Assembly: GCA_023666705.1 (NCBI GenBank)
Contig: JAMPBO010000019.1
Span: forward strand, 1-59,046
Length of the DNA stretch: 59,046 nucleotides
Direction of reading: 5' to 3'
Source of the DNA: Bacteroides sp.
GTDB lineage: Bacteria; Bacillota; Clostridia; Lachnospirales; Lachnospiraceae
This document shows positions 54,968 through 59,046 of this stretch, in pieces. Within the stretch, counting starts at the first letter, position 1. The number at the start of each line of letters is the position of its first letter. The translations under genes and the position numbers were made by a program. The notes under the pieces are model-generated. The model was not told where the DNA came from and made no database searches. It saw only the letters and a program-made list of their open reading frames with translations.

Positions 54968-55732
54968 ATGACAATAACAGAATTAGACCAGCTTCAACAG
55001 ACAAATAAGATTCCTGAAGTAACCGTTGATTTAATCAATGATAACTATACACGGGTTACGGCAAAGCAAATGGATACCGCAAGATATCTTCTGGTAACCG
55101 TTACTGAGGATGGCACCAAAAAAGTATTCCGGAATCCACAGGAAATAGATGTCCGTATCCGTAAGCCTGACGGTCGTTCAGTCCTGAATGAGCCTGTCCC
55201 CATAGAGGATGGACGGCTCTTAATTGAGCTGACGGAACAAATCCTTGCGGTTTCCGGTTGTGCTGAAATGGAACTATCCTTCACGGATAAAGTAACTGCA
55301 AAAATCTATTCCACCAAAATCATTCATATGGACATTGTTTCCCAGGTCTATCCAAATGACAACATTATATCTTCATATGAATTTGACAAGCTGAATAAAC
55401 AGCGTGAGCATCTGGTGGAGATTGAAAACCAGATTACTGAAAGCGAAAACATACGCAAACAAAACGAAACCATACGTTGTGAAAATGAAATCACCCGTAT
55501 TGCAAATGAAAAACACCGGCAGGAAGCCGAGGCAACCCGTATTGCAAATGAAGAAAAAAGAATTGACTTTATCAATCATGTGGCAAATTCTTACATTATC
55601 TCAGGGGAAGCAAATGAACCTGCCAACCAGGAAGCCCTTTCCTTTTGGATTATAGATAAAGACATTACAGACGATACAGTGATCCGGTTGCCTGATACAA
55701 CAATAAAACAGGAAAATATGCCAAAAAGCTAA
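54968..55732 (+). CDS. BppU-like baseplate protein
   Basis: A 254-aa protein. The N-terminal 115 residues (VFRNPQEIDVRIRKPDGRSV, then IELTEQILAVSGCAEMELSF) match the BppU N-terminal domain that docks on the tail tip. A trimeric helix follows with repeats such as RIANEKHRQEAEATRIANEE, then a small C-terminal domain. It likely connects the fibre encoded next. GGAGG before the ATG; stop four bases before the next frame. Confidence 0.8.
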   Translation: MTITELDQLQQTNKIPEVTVDLINDNYTRVTAKQMDTARYLLVTVTEDGTKKVFRNPQEIDVRIRKPDGRSVLNEPVPIEDGRLLIELTEQILAVSGCAEMELSFTDKVTAKIYSTKIIHMDIVSQVYPNDNIISSYEFDKLNKQREHLVEIENQITESENIRKQNETIRCENEITRIANEKHRQEAEATRIANEEKRIDFINHVANSYIISGEANEPANQEALSFWIIDKDITDDTVIRLPDTTIKQENMPKS

Positions 55733-55756
55733 CTTTTGCTTGGAAAGGAGGATGCC

Positions 55757-57775
55757 ATGGCACTTTTATCAAGCTTTAAACGCTGGAAAAAAACAATTAA
55801 AAACGCAAATGGAAATTACGAACCGATAGCATGGTGGACACGTGCGGAACAGGTTGACCGTGGAAATACGAAAAACGGCACGACTGTAGAAGATTCATTA
55901 AATGCACTGGAAGAACCTGCATACACACAGGCTGCTTCCCTCTCCAGCCTGTCTTCCGGGGAAACATACAAAACAGCCTTTGGAAAAATATCAAAGGCTG
56001 TCTCAGACTATATTGAGCACAAAACATCTGTCAACGCCCACAACGACATCCGTGAGTTAATAAATGCATTAACGAACCGATTAAATGCCCTTGCGGATTC
56101 AGATGACGAAACCTTAGACCAGCTTTCAGAAATTGTTGCATATATCAAGAGCAACAGAAGTTTAATTGAAAATGTGACAATCAACAAGGTAAATGTTGCT
56201 GATATAATTGACCGTTTAGATTCAATGGAGATAAATAAACCACTTTCAGCCAATCAAGGTAAAATACTGAAGGATTTGATTGATGAAATAATAATTGCCC
56301 TGACTGAAGTAGATACTAAAATTGAAAATTCGGAGACAGCAATAAAAGAATATGCAGATGCAAGATATGCATCCAAAAATGCTGTAAACAGCTCTTTAAC
56401 TGGAATTAACAAAACAATATCAGAAATGAGTGGCAGCATATCAAGATTAGATGCCAAGGATGCTGAATTAGCAGAAGCTATAGATAATATCCAAAATGAT
56501 TTAGTAATTCCATCTGATTTAGTTACAACGACTGATTTAAATACCGCTATTGATACAGCTAAAAGCAATGTATTATCTTCTGTTGGCACTAAATATACAA
56601 CAACAACCTCTTTTGATTCATTTAAAGATACTGTAGGTAATACATATGCCAAGAAAACTGATTTAGCTGCTACAAATAGCAGCCTTTCAACTACAAACAC
56701 TAATCTTACTGCTTTGGAAACATCATGTAATACCAGATTTGCCAATATAAATACAAATTCAGTAACTTCTTCCGGAGATATAAGTAGTGGTGGTTCTATT
56801 ACTGGTAAAAATTTAAATGTTGGTACTTGGAAAATATCAACCGACAGTGAATTATATACCGATATTACAATATCATCTAGTGTTTTCAGATTTTTCTTGC
56901 AACCAGTTAAAAATAATTCCGACCCTTTAAACACATGGGTTATATCTTCTCAATATAAGGATACTGACGGTTTTAAACCATATTGGTATATAACAGCACA
57001 AGGAAAATTACGCACTTTAAATAATATTGATGCTGCTGGAATAATAAATTCCGATACATCTATAACTATTAAAGATGATCAGTTTAAAATTATGCCAACC
57101 CCATCAAATACAAGCAATTTAGGCTTTTATAACTATGCCAATGGAACTGGTTTTTACTTCAATCTCCCAATTTCAACTGCAACTGTTGACGCCACGGCAA
57201 ATAATAATTTTTTAATTTCAGCAGCTTGGTATCGTGCAAGGTTCAATACAACACAGTTTAATGCGAATGTGTCAGGACAGGTGTGTATAAAATCACCGTC
57301 TGGGTACACACATCTTCAAGCTGTATGCACGCAAAATACAGATGGTAGAAAAGTTGACAGAGTGGCTTCAAATTCATCCGGAACAGTTTCTGTGTACGGA
57401 GAATTTGGAACCAGCGGAACGTATGTCGCAAAATCAGTAGCAACTTCTTCTTCGGACATAAGACTTAAGGAAAATATTGAACCAACAATGGTTAATGGTC
57501 TTGAGGCGGTCAATAAAATTAAATTAGTTCAATTTGACTGGAAAGACAGCGGTGCTCACTGGAATGTGGGAATGGTTGCAGATGAAATAGAAGAAATAGA
57601 TGAGAATTTAACATTTGGGGGAGGTTATGATGAGGATGGTGTTATGAATGCGAAAGGAGTAAATGATTTTTATTTGCTTGGGTATTGCGTGAAAGCAATT
57701 CAGGAGTTGTCTGAGGAAAATAAAAGGTTGCACGAGGAAATTAACATATTAAAAAAGAAAATGGAGAAAATGTAG
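55757..57775 (+). CDS. tail fibre with S74 chaperone end
   Basis: A 672-aa fibre. The N-terminus (MALLSSFKRWKKTIKNANGN) and coiled-coil shaft with SVNAHNDIRELINALTNRLN are typical of clostridial tail fibres. The middle is Ser/Thr/Asn-rich with beta character. The end is a second peptidase S74 domain, SSDIRLKENIEP with its Ser-Lys dyad, then WNVGMVADEIEEI and a C-terminal coiled coil. AAAGGAGG favours the ATG at 55757. The segment about 56400-57240 is more AT-rich than its flanks, consistent with exchange of the receptor-binding part. Confidence 0.82.
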   Translation: MALLSSFKRWKKTIKNANGNYEPIAWWTRAEQVDRGNTKNGTTVEDSLNALEEPAYTQAASLSSLSSGETYKTAFGKISKAVSDYIEHKTSVNAHNDIRELINALTNRLNALADSDDETLDQLSEIVAYIKSNRSLIENVTINKVNVADIIDRLDSMEINKPLSANQGKILKDLIDEIIIALTEVDTKIENSETAIKEYADARYASKNAVNSSLTGINKTISEMSGSISRLDAKDAELAEAIDNIQNDLVIPSDLVTTTDLNTAIDTAKSNVLSSVGTKYTTTTSFDSFKDTVGNTYAKKTDLAATNSSLSTTNTNLTALETSCNTRFANINTNSVTSSGDISSGGSITGKNLNVGTWKISTDSELYTDITISSSVFRFFLQPVKNNSDPLNTWVISSQYKDTDGFKPYWYITAQGKLRTLNNIDAAGIINSDTSITIKDDQFKIMPTPSNTSNLGFYNYANGTGFYFNLPISTATVDATANNNFLISAAWYRARFNTTQFNANVSGQVCIKSPSGYTHLQAVCTQNTDGRKVDRVASNSSGTVSVYGEFGTSGTYVAKSVATSSSDIRLKENIEPTMVNGLEAVNKIKLVQFDWKDSGAHWNVGMVADEIEEIDENLTFGGGYDEDGVMNAKGVNDFYLLGYCVKAIQELSEENKRLHEEINILKKKMEKM

Positions 57776-57776
57776 C

Positions 57777-58925
57777 ATGAAAAAATTCGGAATTGATGTA
57801 TCAGAGTTTCAGGGAGTTATTGATTGGGAACGGGCAAAAAAAGGAGGTGTGGAATTTGCAATACTCAGGTGTGGATTTGGACAAAATATCGGAAAACAGG
57901 ATGATAAGCAGTTTGCAAGAAATACTTCAGAATGTGAAAGATTAGGTATTCCGTATGGTGTTTATCTGTATTCTTATGCCGTTGATACTGCAAAGGCGAA
58001 AAGTGAAGCAGAGCATGTACTTAGACTTGTTAAAGGCAGGGAACTCACTTATCCTGTCTTCTATGACTTAGAAGATAACGAAACAACAGCAAAATGTCCT
58101 AAAACAGTAATTGGCGACATGGCAGAGGTATTTTGTAATACGATAGAAAAAGCAGGCTATAAAGTTGGTATATATGCAAGTACAAGCTGGTTTAACAATA
58201 TACTCACTGACAGCAGATTTGACAAGTGGGACAAATGGGTTGCACAGTATTATAAGGAATGCCAGTATGGAAAACCGTACATAGGATGGCAGTATTCATC
58301 AACGACAAAGGTTGACGGTATAAGTACAAATTGCGATGCAAACTATTTTTACAAAGACTATGCGGAAGAAAAACAAACAGAGGCGGTTGGCGTATTAGAA
58401 GATGCTGGCATACATGAATTAGAAGTAAGGAAAGATACTGCCGCTATCGCAAAAGAGGTACTGTCAGGCAAATGGGGCAATGGAGCGGATAGAAAAGCAC
58501 GTCTGACAAGAGCAGGATATGATTATGATGCGGTGCAAACAGAAGTTAATAAGATACTGTCAAAGAATCATGTTAAGACTGTTGACGACATTGTAATTGA
58601 AGTCATTGAAAATAAATGGGATAACGGGGAAAACAGAAAGACTAAACTAACCAATGCTGGTTATAATTATGATGAAGTACAAACGAAAGTCAACAAGATT
58701 TTGTCAAATACGAAAACCGTTAATTCAAGCAATGGGCTTAATTTAAGAAAAACCGCCGGGACATCTGATACTTCAACAACCATATACGTACTTTCTAATA
58801 AAACAAAAGTTTCTCTTATTGGAAAAGCTACTAAGTCAGATAATTATACTTGGCAATATGTAATTGTTACAAGTGGGGATTTCAAAGGTAAAATTGGTTG
58901 GGTTGCGGATAAATACTTAACATAA
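57777..58925 (+). CDS. GH25 lysozyme with CW_7 repeats and SH3 domain
   Basis: A 382-aa muramidase. The GH25 domain (1-195) has GIDVSEFQGVIDWERAKKGG and the catalytic DLE at residues 97-99 (VFYDLEDNE). Two Cpl-7-type wall-binding repeats follow (LSGKWGNGADRKARLTRAGY and IENKWDNGENRKTKLTNAGY), then a bacterial SH3 domain (GLNLRKTAGTSDTSTTIYVL). No signal peptide. It is the last gene of the tail operon and, with the CHAP enzyme, gives the element two lysins; one could be carried by the particle. Confidence 0.93.
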   Translation: MKKFGIDVSEFQGVIDWERAKKGGVEFAILRCGFGQNIGKQDDKQFARNTSECERLGIPYGVYLYSYAVDTAKAKSEAEHVLRLVKGRELTYPVFYDLEDNETTAKCPKTVIGDMAEVFCNTIEKAGYKVGIYASTSWFNNILTDSRFDKWDKWVAQYYKECQYGKPYIGWQYSSTTKVDGISTNCDANYFYKDYAEEKQTEAVGVLEDAGIHELEVRKDTAAIAKEVLSGKWGNGADRKARLTRAGYDYDAVQTEVNKILSKNHVKTVDDIVIEVIENKWDNGENRKTKLTNAGYNYDEVQTKVNKILSNTKTVNSSNGLNLRKTAGTSDTSTTIYVLSNKTKVSLIGKATKSDNYTWQYVIVTSGDFKGKIGWVADKYLT

Positions 58926-58938
58926 GATGAAACAATTA

Positions 58939-58972
58939 AGGGATAGAGTCAAAAACTCTATCCCTATTTTTT
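58939..58972. terminator. terminator closing the tail operon
   Basis: AGGGATAGAGT pairs perfectly with ACTCTATCCCT, with TATTTTTT after it. Confidence 0.9.
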
Positions 58973-59046
58973 ACGATTCAAATATCTGTTCATACACCTT
59001 CAGAACTTCACACAAAGAGGTATCCCCGCCATCTTTTCTTCCCGTT
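58971..59046 (-). CDS. 3' end of a minus-strand gene
   Basis: The last 24 codons of a frame entering from the right edge, reading GRKDGGDTSLCEVLKVYEQI and ending FES. It is convergent with the tail operon and may mark the end of the element. Too little is visible to name a family. Confidence 0.45.
   Translation of the reverse strand, partial: TGRKDGGDTSLCEVLKVYEQIFES

Overview
The window looks like a low-GC, motile, gut-associated Lachnospiraceae-type Firmicute. The signs are a compact chemotaxis operon, a rubrerythrin (anaerobe), a bile-salt-hydrolase-family enzyme, Firmicute-type LexA boxes, GGAGG ribosome sites and many Lachnospiraceae-style phage families. Species cannot be fixed from sequence alone. 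Bases 1-16.7 kb are ordinary chromosome; about 17.1-58.97 kb is a phage-derived element.

Chromosomal part. The left edge has the 5' end of a DegT/DnrJ-type sugar aminotransferase overlapping a zinc-ribbon protein, then two small HTH regulators. A minus-strand operon reads sensor kinase, REC-HD protein (degenerate HD-GYP), cheR, cheB, cheY, cheA, cheW, mcp from a good sigma-A promoter at 11266-11294 with a structured leader. Rubrerythrin and the bile-salt hydrolase follow. A RmlD-like reductase, a dicarboxylate/amino-acid symporter and a substrate-binding lipoprotein form another minus-strand operon. Two inverted ~305-bp copies of a holin-like type I toxin-antitoxin locus flank that operon and tRNA-Trp.

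Element, control region (17.1-25.3 kb). A sigma-70-like factor and a DUF262 protein are transcribed leftward from a perfect TTGACA-17-TATAAT promoter carrying two LexA boxes, which implies SOS induction. To the right come a CHAP endolysin, a HicA-like toxin-antitoxin pair, two unknown small genes, a 913-aa protein with the hallmarks of a QDE-1/YonO-type single-chain RNA polymerase (TDGAG, catalytic DVDGD), and an HU-like protein.

Element, structural region (25.3-58.9 kb). Genes encode a probable tail chaperone, tail tube, a cysteine desulfurase, holin, tape measure protein, distal tail protein, tail endopeptidase/spike, BppU-like baseplate protein, S74-terminated fibre and GH25 lysozyme. No terminase, portal, protease, capsid or sheath is visible, so this may be an SOS-induced headless flexible tail (F-type tailocin) with its own transcription machinery, or a decapitated prophage.

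The most unusual part is the tape-measure locus (30.1-48.5 kb). Three tandem modules start with the same 148-178-bp direct repeat. The last is complete but split by a 4,187-nt group I intron. I could place both splice sites (after 38802 and after 42989): P1 has a U.G pair at the cut, P10 is 6 bp, the intron ends in G, and splicing restores a 2,230-aa frame. A 15-bp perfect helix encloses ~3.7 kb of cargo: a membrane protein, a C39-like papain-fold protein, a small charged protein, an IS256 remnant and a minus-strand gene. The second module has another group I intron core with a zinc-ribbon gene behind it. The first, decayed module carries three genes ending in a SecB-like chaperone, resembling toxin-antitoxin-chaperone modules. 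The tape-measure gene thus looks like a recombining landing site for accessory, perhaps defensive, genes.
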